Assembly: GCA_013178185.1 (NCBI GenBank)
Contig: JABLXC010000023.1
Coordinates: 80,754-144,753, forward strand
Length of the DNA: 64,000 bases
DNA from: Anaerolineae bacterium
GTDB lineage: Bacteria > Chloroflexota > Anaerolineae > Anaerolineales > Anaerolineaceae
Direction of reading: 5' to 3'
Shown: positions 28,333-36,867 of the stretch, piece by piece
Position numbering within the stretch: the stretch's first letter is position 1
Layout of the letters: each line of letters starts with the position of its first letter
Position numbers and translations under genes: made by a program
Notes under the pieces: model-generated
Seen by the model: the letters and a program-made list of their open reading frames with translations, nothing else
Database searches by the model: none
What the model was told of the DNA's origin: nothing

Positions 28333-29331
28333 ATGAATCTTGATATTCGAACAGGCGTCGAAACTGCTTTCTGGCTGACTATTTTAGGAATTGCGATCAG
28401 TTTCTGGTTAGGGATTCGGTTTATCCGATCTGGCCGGAAATTATTATATTTCCGAAAGCGGCGAGAGTTGATGGTGCAAGGCTGGCGTCTAGTTTTCATC
28501 TCGTTGGGCTTGACTGTTGCAGCTTTTTTACTGAACCAATATGCTGAACCGGTGGCATACCGATTTTTCCCGCCCTCGCCAACGATCACCCTTACTCCCA
28601 CGATTACATTGACCCCGACGATCACCTTGACGCCGACAATTACCGAAACGCCAACGATTACCCCAACGCCTTTGTATACCAATACCCCTGAACTTCCGCA
28701 GGTTATCAAAACCCAATTCACCAGTTTAATTACCCCTAACCCCGATGCGGTCTTCAGCCCGCTGCAATTTTCGAAAAAAGTGGAAAATTTCCTGCCGGTT
28801 GACCCGGCTACCGAATTTGCCAACCCAGTGGGAAAGCTATTTGGCACATTTACCTATAACAATATGCTGGCTGGTTCACAATGGACGGCGGTCTGGTATC
28901 GTGTTTCGGATGGCGTTGTGGTTTGTATGGAAACCAAGCCCTGGGATGGCAGTACTGGGGGGTATGGTTTTGTAGAATGTAATCCTTCTTCTGACCAATG
29001 GCTTCCGGGAGAATATGAGGTGCAGCTATATGTCGGAGAAGTATTTAATGTCTCGAGCCGCTTCTCTGTGACCGGCGAACCGATTAAACCATCAGCAACC
29101 TCGACCTCGACCAGGACTGCGACCCCGACAAGGACGCTCACAGTGACTCCTACTGTTACGTCAACTAGCACCCTTCGACCAACGAACACTCTGCAGCCCA
29201 CGGCGACTGATACCGCAACGCCAACGCTAAGCCCCATGCCAACATTTACCAGAACGCCTTCTCCAACACTGACAGCCAGCAGCACAGGAACGTTGCAAAA
29301 CACTGCGACGCGTTCGCCCACCCCACGCTAG
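28333..29331 (+). CDS. Membrane protein with two Thr/Pro-rich segments, function unknown
   Basis: I do not recognise a named family. The 332-residue protein has two hydrophobic helices (about 9-31 and 50-68), then a Thr/Pro-rich stretch with five copies of a TITLTP-like hexapeptide (residues about 82-115). A folded domain of about 130 residues follows (KTQFTSLITPN to SSRFSVTGEP) with the aromatic motif WTAVWYRVSDG and two cysteines (VCMETK, VECNPSS). A second Thr/Ser/Pro-rich tail runs to the end. The folded part recalls beta-sandwich modules that bind surface ligands. The topology places the sandwich and tails outside the cell. The divergent neighbours are two Ser/Thr kinases with similar linkers, so a functional link is possible but not shown. 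Confidence 0.75.
   Translation: MNLDIRTGVETAFWLTILGIAISFWLGIRFIRSGRKLLYFRKRRELMVQGWRLVFISLGLTVAAFLLNQYAEPVAYRFFPPSPTITLTPTITLTPTITLTPTITETPTITPTPLYTNTPELPQVIKTQFTSLITPNPDAVFSPLQFSKKVENFLPVDPATEFANPVGKLFGTFTYNNMLAGSQWTAVWYRVSDGVVVCMETKPWDGSTGGYGFVECNPSSDQWLPGEYEVQLYVGEVFNVSSRFSVTGEPIKPSATSTSTRTATPTRTLTVTPTVTSTSTLRPTNTLQPTATDTATPTLSPMPTFTRTPSPTLTASSTGTLQNTATRSPTPR
28579..28672 (+). repeat. 18-bp tandem repeats coding TITLTP
   Basis: About five imperfect 18-bp units of the type ACGATCACCTTGACGCCG, encoding TITLTP, TITLTP, TITLTP, TITETP, TITPTP. The units differ mostly at third positions, so the peptide is better kept than the DNA. Confidence 0.85.
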
Positions 29332-29347
29332 CAATTATTTGTTTAGA

Positions 29348-30289
29348 TCAGATAGAAAATTGACGAGGCCTGGTCATTAGCTCTCTGGAGATTCGGGCGG
29401 CAATCCGGGTGTTGTTTTTTAGGAGTGCCAGATTTGTTTCCAGACTTTTACCACCGCTTAACTCGTTTACCCTCCTGAGCAAAAATGGTGTGACTTGACT
29501 GCCCCGTATGGCAGAGTTTTTCGCTTCGTTGTTGGCCTGCTTTATCCAGAGGTTAATTTTTTCGAGCGGGATCTGATATTCTGTGGGAGGTGGCGCAACA
29601 ACCAGGAGGGCGCTGTTCATCCCAAACTCCCAATGCGCTTTTGCGACGACTGCAACTTCGGCGGGAGAATTACACTTTGTCTTAACGGCCAGGCCGCTTT
29701 GGGAGGTATAAAACGCAGGGAATTCACCAGTTTCGTACCCAATGACCGGAACGCTCATGGTTTCAAGCAGTTCAAGCGTTGCGGGGAGGTCCAAAATTGC
29801 CTTTGCTCCCGAACAAACAACAATGACCGGATTTCTGCTGAGTTCGAGGAGATCAGCGGAAATATCAAAAGGCGCGTTTCGGTGCACGCCGCCGATTCCA
29901 CCGGTTGCGAATACCTGGATGTGCGCGGCGTGGGCAGCGAAGACTGTGGCGGCAACCGTCGTACCTCCGCTTTGTTTTAACGCCACTGCGCCGCTGAGAT
30001 CGCGACGGCTTAATTTCTCTACTTTGGCGTCAGGACTCCCTAAGCGTTCAATTTGATTCTGGGACAAACCGATTACGATTTTTCCATCCAAAACGCCAAT
30101 GGTGGCAGGGATTGCTCCCTGGTCGCGAACCTCGGCTTCTAATTCTTTCGCGAGCTGGATATTTTGCGGGTACGGCAGCCCATGCGTCAATACGGCGGTT
30201 TCCAGGGCTACAACAGGCTGGTGATTTTCCAGCGCGTAGATTATCTCTCGTGAGTATTCAAGGTTCGCAATTTTCGCTTGTCCCTTCAT
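29348..30289 (-). CDS. psuG: Pseudouridine-5'-phosphate glycosidase
   Basis: Splits pseudouridine 5'-phosphate to ribose 5-phosphate and uracil (the C-C glycosidic bond), using a Schiff-base lysine and a metal. The 313 residues match the bacterial family. Motifs seen: ALETAVLTHGLPYP near residue 28, FATGGIGGVHR near 130, SGAKAILDLPATLE and VIGYETGEFPAFYTSQSG. The kinase partner PsuK was not found nearby. It is monocistronic, divergent from the flippase-like gene, and ends 17 bp from the convergent membrane protein gene. Confidence 0.93.
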   Translation of the reverse strand: MKGQAKIANLEYSREIIYALENHQPVVALETAVLTHGLPYPQNIQLAKELEAEVRDQGAIPATIGVLDGKIVIGLSQNQIERLGSPDAKVEKLSRRDLSGAVALKQSGGTTVAATVFAAHAAHIQVFATGGIGGVHRNAPFDISADLLELSRNPVIVVCSGAKAILDLPATLELLETMSVPVIGYETGEFPAFYTSQSGLAVKTKCNSPAEVAVVAKAHWEFGMNSALLVVAPPPTEYQIPLEKINLWIKQANNEAKNSAIRGSQVTPFLLRRVNELSGGKSLETNLALLKNNTRIAARISRELMTRPRQFSI

Positions 30290-30399
30290 TTTTACCTCTC
30301 TGTTTCGAGAAATCTTCGCTTTTTATTATTATAATGCTGGCATCAAACTGATAGGGACTTAAGAACATTGATCCGGTATAATGTTGACCTGGCGGCGAC

Positions 30400-31404
30400 A
30401 TGACTGATGAGAGTTTTGTAAAAAATCCAAAAAACATTCTAAGGCGAATGATCCCAGGCGTATTCTTGGGGTTTGTTGTGTTTTTAGGTGTAGCTCTTTT
30501 AGGCGATTTGCGAGAAGTGCAATCGAGGGTCGAGGAATTTGAGTGGCGTTATTATCCGGTTGCTATCCTTCTGACTCTTTTCAATTATTGTCTACGGTTT
30601 CTAAAATGGCATTATTACCTGGGACAAATCGGCGTCAAAAACCTGGCATGGCCAGAAAGCCTGAAGTTGTTTGTGGGAGGATTTCCGTTGGCGGTTACGC
30701 CAGGCAAAGTAGGTGAAGCGCTGAAAGGCGTCTGGCTTAAACAAAAAAGTGGGCTGCCGGTTGGACGGGGAATTTCGGTGGTCGTTGCAGAACGGATCAG
30801 CGACGGCCTTGCGGTTTTGGGCTTGTCTTCTTTTGGGGTACTGGCTTACCCGCGCTACTGGCCGTTTTTTCTGGGCGTTTTGGCGATTTTAGGAGGGGTG
30901 ATTGTCCTTTCCCAGATCCGCCCCGCGGCGTTATGGGTGTTGTCGGTCGGCGAAACGATTCCGCTGGTGAGCAAATTCATTCATGGAATTCGAGAATTTT
31001 ATGAAGGAAGCTATGCGCTTTTTCGTCCCAGGCCGACTTTGCTGGCTGTGCTGCTAGGAATGACTTCATGGCTTGGGGAAGGGATTGGTTTTTATTTGAT
31101 TTTGGTCGGATTGGGAATCGAACCGGGGTTAAAATCATTGGGGGCGGCCGTCTTCATTCTGGCTTTTTCAACCGTTGTAGGCGCTGCTTCAGCATTGCCT
31201 GGGGGGCTGGGCGCGGCCGAGTTGTCGATCGGCGGCATGCTCGCCTTGATTGTCGGGATTTCTCCTTCTGAAGCGGCAGCTGCTACCTTACTTATTCGAC
31301 TGGCTACCTTCTGGCTTGGGTTGGGGCTTGGTATCCTGGTGTGGGTGCTCTCTCCTGACTTGATTGGATTAAGGAAGCGCGAGGAAATGCATGTTGAAGG
31401 TTGA
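30400..31404 (+). CDS. Flippase-like integral membrane protein (LPG synthase TM region / UPF0104)
   Basis: A 334-residue membrane protein with about eight helices. It matches the transmembrane region of lysylphosphatidylglycerol synthases and their stand-alone relatives, with the motif GGFPLAVTPGKVGEALK near residue 95 and ERISDGLAVLG. The catalytic aminoacyltransferase half of MprF is not present, so it is not a lipid aminoacylase by itself. TATAAT at 30377-30382 lies 17 bp upstream of the ATG, without a good -35. It overlaps the next gene by 14 bases. The substrate is unknown; polyprenol-linked or phospholipid transport is the usual guess. Confidence 0.82.
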   Translation: MTDESFVKNPKNILRRMIPGVFLGFVVFLGVALLGDLREVQSRVEEFEWRYYPVAILLTLFNYCLRFLKWHYYLGQIGVKNLAWPESLKLFVGGFPLAVTPGKVGEALKGVWLKQKSGLPVGRGISVVVAERISDGLAVLGLSSFGVLAYPRYWPFFLGVLAILGGVIVLSQIRPAALWVLSVGETIPLVSKFIHGIREFYEGSYALFRPRPTLLAVLLGMTSWLGEGIGFYLILVGLGIEPGLKSLGAAVFILAFSTVVGAASALPGGLGAAELSIGGMLALIVGISPSEAAAATLLIRLATFWLGLGLGILVWVLSPDLIGLRKREEMHVEG

Positions 31405-32044
31405 ATTTCATTGCCACACCTGGTTTTCAAGCGACAGCCGGATTGCTCCCGCTGCACTGGTTGTTAACGCTCGAAAAAAGGGGATTGATCGTTTGGTCGT
31501 CACGGATCATAATACAATTCTAGGAGCAAAAGCCGCGCAAGTGCTTGACCCTGAAATGGTCATTATTGGGGAAGAGGTCTTGACCCAGAGAGGGGAACTA
31601 CTGGCCGCATTCGTTCAGGAAGAGGTTCCACCCCATTTGCCGCCGTTGGAGGCGGTTAAACGCCTCAAGCAGCAAGGCGCGTTCATCAGTGTTTCGCACC
31701 CTTTTGACTGGCAACGAAGCGGTTGGTCAAAGGCAGAGTTGCTTGATCTTTTGCCGCACCTCGATGCCATTGAAGTTTTTAATTCGCGCAGCCTGCATCG
31801 AGGTGTGAATGAACACGCAGCGCGTTTTGCTCGCGAATACGGGGCGGCAGGAACAGTTGGATCTGATGCTCACCTCTTATGGGAAGTAGGGCGCTCTACG
31901 ATGACGATGCCAGAATTTTCCTCCGCTGATGAGCTGCGGGAGGCGATTCGAGTCAGCATGATTCAGGCTGAGCTTTCGCCATTGTGGGTTCATTTTGGAT
32001 CTACCTTTGCGCGATTGATCAATGGGATAGTTGGGGGAAAGTGA
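31391..32044 (+). CDS. PHP-domain metal-dependent phosphoesterase
   Basis: The 217-residue protein has the PHP metal site: HCHTWFSSDS near residue 7, DHN at about 41, SHPFDW near 100 and GSDAHL near 160. This is the short TrpH/YciV-like form acting on nucleotides or sugar phosphates; the true substrate is not known. ATG 31391 lies within the end of the flippase-like gene, with GAGGAAA just before it, so translation is coupled. Fifty bases after its stop comes tRNA-Leu. Confidence 0.87.
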   Translation: MLKVEFHCHTWFSSDSRIAPAALVVNARKKGIDRLVVTDHNTILGAKAAQVLDPEMVIIGEEVLTQRGELLAAFVQEEVPPHLPPLEAVKRLKQQGAFISVSHPFDWQRSGWSKAELLDLLPHLDAIEVFNSRSLHRGVNEHAARFAREYGAAGTVGSDAHLLWEVGRSTMTMPEFSSADELREAIRVSMIQAELSPLWVHFGSTFARLINGIVGGK

Positions 32045-32054
32045 TTTTTCCTCC

Positions 32055-32082
32055 TTGACGTGAAATCGTCTTAGGATAAAAT
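32055..32082 (+). promoter_or_regulatory. Promoter of tRNA-Leu
   Basis: TTGACG at 32055-32060 and TAAAAT at 32077-32082 with a 16-bp spacer, 14 bases before the tRNA. Confidence 0.6.
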
Positions 32083-32095
32083 AATAGCATTGATT

Positions 32096-32179
32096 GGGGC
32101 GGTGGCGGAATCGGCAGACGCAGTGGACTTAAAATCCACCGACCGTGAGGTCATGAGGGTTCAAGTCCCTCCCGCCCCA
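32096..32179 (+). tRNA. tRNA-Leu (anticodon TAA)
   Basis: An 84-nt tRNA. The acceptor stem is GGGGCGG/CCGCCCC, the discriminator A, with no CCA encoded. The anticodon arm GTGGA-CTTAAAA-TCCAC gives TAA. It has the long variable arm of class II tRNAs (CGACCGTGAGGTCAT region). It reads UUA. Confidence 0.95.
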
Positions 32180-32504
32180 TATCTTGTATAACAAATCCAG
32201 GTTCGTGGCATATGTGGGGGTGAATGGAGTATGCCGCTATAGACAAGTCGATCCAAGCCCAGGGGATTTTATTATTCTTTTGCCCCCGAATAAATTCAGG
32301 GTATTTGCAATTTTTGCGCAATTCCTGTTAGCGTGAAAAGCCGAGAACCTCGCCAGTGGAACGCTACATTTTTATGCGTTTAAGCTAAGACTGTTTAACA
32401 ACTACTGAAAAGTCCAGCAGGTGAAAGATATTGTTAGTGTATCCACCGACCTGATACAGCGTTCATGCTGTACCTGGAAGGCAGCCACAACGCGGGCGGT
32501 TGCC
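32180..32504. other. Non-coding stretch behind tRNA-Leu
   Basis: About 325 bases with no credible gene. A weak GGGG/CCCC hairpin (about 32258-32288) may serve as terminator for the tRNA. No second copy of the tRNA 3' end, which would mark an attachment site, was found nearby. Confidence 0.5.
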
Positions 32505-32868
32505 ATGCCGCCTACCTATCGCACATTCTGCGCTCTGAACGCCTCCGATATCTCAACGCTGGTACACGAAATCGGTCACACCTTCCTGCGAGATCTTGGA
32601 GATAACGATCTGAACATCCTTGCCAGGCTGGGTGTGTTGAAAGATGCCGCTCAATTCAAAGACCTGGAAACGAAATTCTGGAACAAGACGGCAACGGAAG
32701 AGGAAGCCGCCCGTTATCGTAACGTTGAAGAAATGTTTGCCCAGAGCTGTGAGAAATACCTTGCGGAAAGATCGGCGCCAATGCTTGAACTTCGCAGTAT
32801 GTTAAAGCGATTTACCGATTGGATACTGAACGTTTACGAGGAATTGCGTAAGGTTGGCAATAAAGTTT
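32505..32868 (+). pseudogene. Fragment of a phage/ICE-type protein with zincin motif
   Basis: Reading from about 32505, the translation gives ALNASDISTLVHEIGHTFLR, with an HEIGH zinc-protease motif, followed by a helical region (NVEEMFAQSCEKYLAE, LKRFTDWILNVYEELRKV). This pattern is familiar from zincin-like modules embedded in very large phage and conjugative-element proteins, where the motif is followed by a similar FARGFERYL segment and a helix. Here only about 120 codons remain: the upstream 28 codons from GTG 32421 do not look homologous, and the downstream end runs into the convergent lipoprotein gene. A truncated leftover of an element that entered near tRNA-Leu is likely. The family name is recalled, not searched. 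Confidence 0.55.
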
Positions 32869-33626
32869 TAATTTTGAAAGGTCACAGATTGGGTTGGATA
32901 GCCAGAGGCCACCATCCAGAAGCAGATCAGGGGGCCGCCATGCGGGTCTGGCTTTGGGATGCCATCCTCTTGAGGTATACCTGAGTAGCCCAGAAAATAA
33001 CCGAATTTGCCGGTGAGCTGTTCAACTGCGGGGGGCGAGAGCTGTTTATCGCCGATGGCGATGGCGTGGATGTGAATGGGAGAGCCGGGATATAGTTCAT
33101 CGAAATCTCTCAGCCAGGCGGCAAATCCCGCTGTTCTCAAGGATAGGATCAAGTCGTCAATTTCATCATAAGCGACCCGATAGGTTCCTTTATACATGAC
33201 CGATAGATCCACTGCACCACCGCCGCTGTGGGTGCCAAAACTGGCCGCCTCGCTGTTTGTGTAGCTTCCTTGTGTGATGGCGTGGCCGGTGATTTCGAGC
33301 TCGCCGCCGTACAGCTTTTCGGCGTGCTGTAACATGGCGAAGGTGCGGTTGTTCAATAAAAATCCATTGACCGTGAGCAGGGTATAATCTTCTGGCGGCA
33401 ATTTGCAGCCAGGCGGATCTAGCAGCGAGGAATCGCCAGTCGGATCTGGAGTAACTGTTTCCGTAACCGTTGGTGTAATTTGGACTGGGGTCGTTGTCAG
33501 TGTCTGCGTGGCTGTGGGTGTCAATTCTGAGGTTGGCATTGGAGAAGCGTTGAGGTTTTTGGCACAAGCGCTTAATGAAGGCAAAAGGAAAAGTAAAAGA
33601 ATGGCCGAGATTACCTTAATTTTCAT
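32868..33626 (-). CDS. Lipoprotein with peptidase M15-like domain
   Basis: A 252-residue predicted lipoprotein starting MKIKVISAILLL with lipobox LSAC (Cys21), then a Thr/Pro-rich linker to about residue 65. The folded part shows FGTHSGGGAVDLSV, like the HxxGxAxD metal site of M15 D-Ala-D-Ala carboxypeptidases, and PIHIHAIAIG for the HxH site. These suggest a zinc enzyme acting on peptidoglycan stems. The frame is open 14 codons further, but the signal peptide fits ATG 33626. It is divergent from an M23-like lipoprotein gene 53 bp away, so both may share regulation in envelope maintenance. The exact specificity is uncertain. Confidence 0.7.
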   Translation of the reverse strand: MKIKVISAILLLFLLPSLSACAKNLNASPMPTSELTPTATQTLTTTPVQITPTVTETVTPDPTGDSSLLDPPGCKLPPEDYTLLTVNGFLLNNRTFAMLQHAEKLYGGELEITGHAITQGSYTNSEAASFGTHSGGGAVDLSVMYKGTYRVAYDEIDDLILSLRTAGFAAWLRDFDELYPGSPIHIHAIAIGDKQLSPPAVEQLTGKFGYFLGYSGIPQEDGIPKPDPHGGPLICFWMVASGYPTQSVTFQN

Positions 33627-33679
33627 AGCATATTTATTATACCCGGCCGCTTGCTCGAAAAAAACCATTAAGGATGTTT

Positions 33680-34576
33680 ATGGCCATGAAGAAAATCTAT
33701 TCTTGGGGTAGCAGTATTCTTTTGGGTTTGAGCTTGTTTTCTGCCTGCACTACCCGGAAAACCCCGGTAGATATTGATAGTCAACCGGCTGCTCTGCCAT
33801 CGGCGAGCACACCGTCGAAAACCGTACCGTCCTTAGAAATTCCAACGATCACCATCCTGTCTGTCGAGAAAGCAACAATTCAAGCGACCGATTTGGAGCC
33901 GCTTCCAGCGGTTGAATTGTGTTCGCCAATTGAGGGAATGCCTCGCCAGGAATTGGAGAATTCGGTTGTTACCCCATTTCTGCCGCCGCTGCCAGGCAGC
34001 GATGACCCTCATCACGGCGTTGATCTGGCAGATATTGACCCTGATTCTGGCTTTGCGCTAGAGGGACGGAGAGTGAATGCGCTGATGGGCGGGAAAGTGG
34101 CCGGAGTAATTTTGAACCGCTTTCCATACGGCAATGGGATCATCCTTGAAGCTCCTTTACGTAATATTGCTGCCGGGTGGGTGGATTCACTCGATCTGCC
34201 GGTAATCCAGCCGGTTGACCTGAGCGCTTCACCATTAACCTGCCCTTCTATGATGCCGCCTGCTGTTTCTGCGGAAATGAGCGGACGTTCGCTATATTTC
34301 CTCTATGCCCATCTCAAAGACCCCCTGGCCTATGAGCCAGGAGAGTGGGTAACTTGCGGCCAGCAGTTAGGGAATATTGGGAGCACCGGTAATTCCATCA
34401 ACCCACATCTTCACTTAGAAGTGCGTGTAGGGATGGAAAATATTCCATTGGGCAGCATGGCGCACTATGACGCCAGCGCAACAATAGACGAGATGAATAC
34501 CTATTGCCTCTGGCGGATCAGCGGTTATTTTCAGCGGATTGACCCGATGAAGTTGATAAGCTACATTCGGGATTGA
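33680..34576 (+). CDS. Lipoprotein with M23/LytM peptidase domain
   Basis: About 298 residues: a lipoprotein signal ending LFSAC, a Pro/Thr/Ser linker to about residue 70, and a LytM/M23 fold. The metal residues are the HHGVDLAD (HxxxD) motif and HLHLEVR (HxH) near the C-terminus, with YAHLKD between. The active-site residues seem complete, so it is probably a true peptidoglycan endopeptidase. The start could be ATG 33674, 33680 or 33686; AAGGA at 33669-33673 best fits 33680. It is convergent with yqeB, with adjoining stop codons. Confidence 0.82.
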   Translation: MAMKKIYSWGSSILLGLSLFSACTTRKTPVDIDSQPAALPSASTPSKTVPSLEIPTITILSVEKATIQATDLEPLPAVELCSPIEGMPRQELENSVVTPFLPPLPGSDDPHHGVDLADIDPDSGFALEGRRVNALMGGKVAGVILNRFPYGNGIILEAPLRNIAAGWVDSLDLPVIQPVDLSASPLTCPSMMPPAVSAEMSGRSLYFLYAHLKDPLAYEPGEWVTCGQQLGNIGSTGNSINPHLHLEVRVGMENIPLGSMAHYDASATIDEMNTYCLWRISGYFQRIDPMKLISYIRD

Positions 34577-35386
34577 TTAACACCAGATCTTTTCGCGTAT
34601 TTCTTGACGGGTGAAGAGGGCTTCCAAGACCCCGCCGCCTATCGAGAGAGCCTTATCCGACACAAGGCGGCAAGCCGCTGGATCCAATCTTGGATCAACA
34701 TCGCCCACCTTCAGGCCTTTGGGGACTCTCAATCCATCGTGAAGCAAACCCCGCAAATATCCATCGAACACAGACTTGATGGGAATACCATTCACATCGG
34801 CGATTGTCATTCCGGATTTCACGAATGAGCCAATCTCAACGTAGGTGTTAAAAATGCCATCCTCTGGGGCTCGAAGGACACGGTCGCTCTGGTGAGAGGC
34901 AACAGATTCGGGTTCGCCGGTATCGGGTTCGGAAGCGCCGTTCCAGATGACGCGACCAAGATAATGCCCACGCTTGGATTCAACAACAGCATGGCAATTT
35001 TCGCCGGCAATAAAACCTGGACCGACGCCGATGATGAATGAAGCGGCATCCATCTTCAGGTCTGGGGGTTGCTTTGTCATTCTACAATCAATAATTACGT
35101 TGGGCTTCAACTCAAAGCGGCAGGCAGCCGGTGGGTCAATCATGACAGGTATTCTGCCTTTGGAGAGCTGCTGGTAAATCTCTTCCGTGTTTGCACAGAG
35201 CTTTGCCGTGATTTCTTCTACCTGAACTTCTCCATCGTACACTGCCTGGCAGAAGGACACCAGCCGCCGGACAGCCATTGGCTTGGGTAATTCGGTAATC
35301 ACTGGGGGGAGACCGATTCGGGCTAACCGGATTGCTATTCCGCTGGCGAGATCGCCGCCGCCGCGCAAAAGAATTACAAATTTCAT
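34577..35386 (-). CDS. yqeB: YqeB-like selenium-dependent molybdenum hydroxylase maturation protein
   Basis: A 269-residue member of the EF2563/YqeB family, found with selenium-dependent molybdenum hydroxylases and thought to act in maturing their labile selenium cofactor. The N-terminus has a Rossmann-like RGGGDLASGIAIRLA; other conserved parts are DPPAACRF, IGVGPGFIAGENC and RAPEDGIFNTYVEIGS. ATG 35386 follows GGTGG by nine bases; a TTG at 35395 is an alternative. It is the last gene after the hydantoinase, overlapping it at most slightly. The link to selenium is known for the family, while selenium use here is inference. Confidence 0.85.
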   Translation of the reverse strand: MKFVILLRGGGDLASGIAIRLARIGLPPVITELPKPMAVRRLVSFCQAVYDGEVQVEEITAKLCANTEEIYQQLSKGRIPVMIDPPAACRFELKPNVIIDCRMTKQPPDLKMDAASFIIGVGPGFIAGENCHAVVESKRGHYLGRVIWNGASEPDTGEPESVASHQSDRVLRAPEDGIFNTYVEIGSFVKSGMTIADVNGIPIKSVFDGYLRGLLHDGLRVPKGLKVGDVDPRLDPAACRLVSDKALSIGGGVLEALFTRQEIREKIWC

Positions 35387-35387
35387 A

Positions 35388-36752
35388 TCAGGCAACCACC
35401 AATTCCATTTTAGCTGGGTTCGTCTTCAGGAATTTACCAGAACCCGGCGTTGAAACAACTTCACCATCCATTAACACCGGCTGTCCTCGTTGAAACGAAC
35501 GTTCGGGCCAACCGAGAACTGTTTGACCTTCATACAACGTATATCCTACCTTGCTATGCTGGTTTTCACTGCGAATTGTAAATTCTCTGTTGGAATTGAA
35601 GATTACCAAATCGGCGTCCGATCCTGGCAAAAGGGTGCCTTTGGTAGGATAAAGACCGAAAATGCGAGCAGGGTTCTCACACAGTACCTGGACGAGGCGC
35701 ACTAGACTGATCCGCCCTTTGTTGACGCCTCCCTCATAGGTCATAGGTAAGAGAGTTTCAATTTGGGGCGAACCGAATCCCTGGGTTAAGAAGTCTCCGT
35801 AAATATCTTTACTCTTTGGTGCGTGGTCTGAAGCAACGACTTGAAGTGTGCCATCTTTGAGGGCAGTCCAGAGCGCTTTTTGATCTTCGGCTGTTCGAAT
35901 GGGAGGACCGATTTTTGCCAGCGCGCCGCGCTGGTCGATAATATCTTGGGTAAGATTAAGATATTGAGGGCAGGTTTCGCCAAAGACGGGCAGGTCTTCT
36001 GCCTGGGCATTGCGGATAGGGCGAAGCGCTCTGGCGGATGTGACATGCGGGATGTAGAGCGGGCAGTGAGTGATTTCAGCCAGGCAAATTGAACGGAATA
36101 TGGCTTCTTCCTCTAATGCGGCCGGGCGGGAAATATTAAAATACCTTGCGGATGCAAATGGGCCTTTCAAGTACTTGTCTTCAAGGAAATCGATTCCCCC
36201 ACCGTTTTCTGCATGCACCATGGCCATTCCCTCGCGCTCGGCGAGGATGTCCATGGCTTTTATCAATTGGTAGTCATCGGTGTACCAGCCTTGTTTGAGG
36301 TAAGTCAAGAAGAATTTGAAGGTTTTAACTCCCAATTCCATCACGGCAGGGATCTCGGGCACTTGAATCGGGGCGTCGAACAGACCGCCGTGCAACCCAA
36401 AATCGAGAAGAGAACGGCGAGATGCGTCTTCAAGCATTTCGCTTACCTTCTCTACCAGGCTTTCGCCCTTTTTTGCATAGGCGAAGTGGAGAAGAGTGGT
36501 CGTTCCCCCGTAGGCGGCCACCCTGGAACTGTGCTCGACATCATCCAGGTAAACGGGGTGAACATGTACATCAATGATACCGGGGAGGATATATTTCCCG
36601 TTTGCCTTGATCGTTTGCTTGCTTTCTTTCTCTGACAGACCGGGTTCGACCGCTGTGATTTTGCCCTCTTGTATGCCTATATCGGCTAGACGGATGGATT
36701 CTCCTGTTACAACCTGTCCGCCTGTAATGAGAAGGTCAAATTTTTTTTCCAT
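35388..36752 (-). CDS. Dihydropyrimidinase/hydantoinase-like amidohydrolase
   Basis: A 454-residue cyclic amidase of the dihydropyrimidinase/hydantoinase/allantoinase group. Metal ligands are His63 and His65 (DVHVHP), the carbamylated Lys146 (TFKFFLTY), His178-region (MVHAEN), YIPHVTSA and Asp in VASDHAP. Its substrate cannot be fixed: hydantoin, dihydropyrimidine, allantoin or another ring amide are all possible. HyuA of E. coli, a gene in the anaerobic purine cluster next to yqeB, belongs to the same family, and here too the neighbour is yqeB, with molybdenum hydroxylases upstream. A weak promoter may lie just upstream (36785-36814). Confidence 0.86.
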   Translation of the reverse strand: MEKKFDLLITGGQVVTGESIRLADIGIQEGKITAVEPGLSEKESKQTIKANGKYILPGIIDVHVHPVYLDDVEHSSRVAAYGGTTTLLHFAYAKKGESLVEKVSEMLEDASRRSLLDFGLHGGLFDAPIQVPEIPAVMELGVKTFKFFLTYLKQGWYTDDYQLIKAMDILAEREGMAMVHAENGGGIDFLEDKYLKGPFASARYFNISRPAALEEEAIFRSICLAEITHCPLYIPHVTSARALRPIRNAQAEDLPVFGETCPQYLNLTQDIIDQRGALAKIGPPIRTAEDQKALWTALKDGTLQVVASDHAPKSKDIYGDFLTQGFGSPQIETLLPMTYEGGVNKGRISLVRLVQVLCENPARIFGLYPTKGTLLPGSDADLVIFNSNREFTIRSENQHSKVGYTLYEGQTVLGWPERSFQRGQPVLMDGEVVSTPGSGKFLKTNPAKMELVVA

Positions 36753-36784
36753 GGCGATCCTGTCTTTAAGTTAGTTTGTTCAAC

Positions 36785-36814
36785 ATTATACCCTTTCTGA
36801 CAGACAATGGTCCA
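36785..36814 (-). promoter_or_regulatory. Possible promoter for the hydantoinase-yqeB pair
   Basis: On the minus strand TATAAT is at 36790-36785 and TGGACC at 36814-36809, with an 18-bp spacer. It lies in the only gap of more than 100 bp between 36868 and 34577. Confidence 0.4.
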
Positions 36815-36867
36815 GAAAGAGAGATTTTTTCTTGTTGGCCTGGTCGCTATTTGAATATTAATTCCCC

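Noticed and set aside
28320..28847. Minus-strand open frames rich in Val/Gly (VGVKVIVGV-type) opposite the Thr/Pro repeats.
   Set aside because: They are mirror readings of the repeats in the plus-strand gene; they have no own ribosome-binding site or similarity.
32421..32504. N-terminal 28 codons of the frame upstream of the zincin fragment as part of the gene.
   Set aside because: They show no similarity and the reading from 32466 in another frame is equally plausible; the homologous part starts near 32505.
32180..32990. A duplicated 3' end of tRNA-Leu as attachment site.
   Set aside because: No repeat of the terminal GGGTTCAAGTCCCTCCCGCC was seen in the next kilobase.
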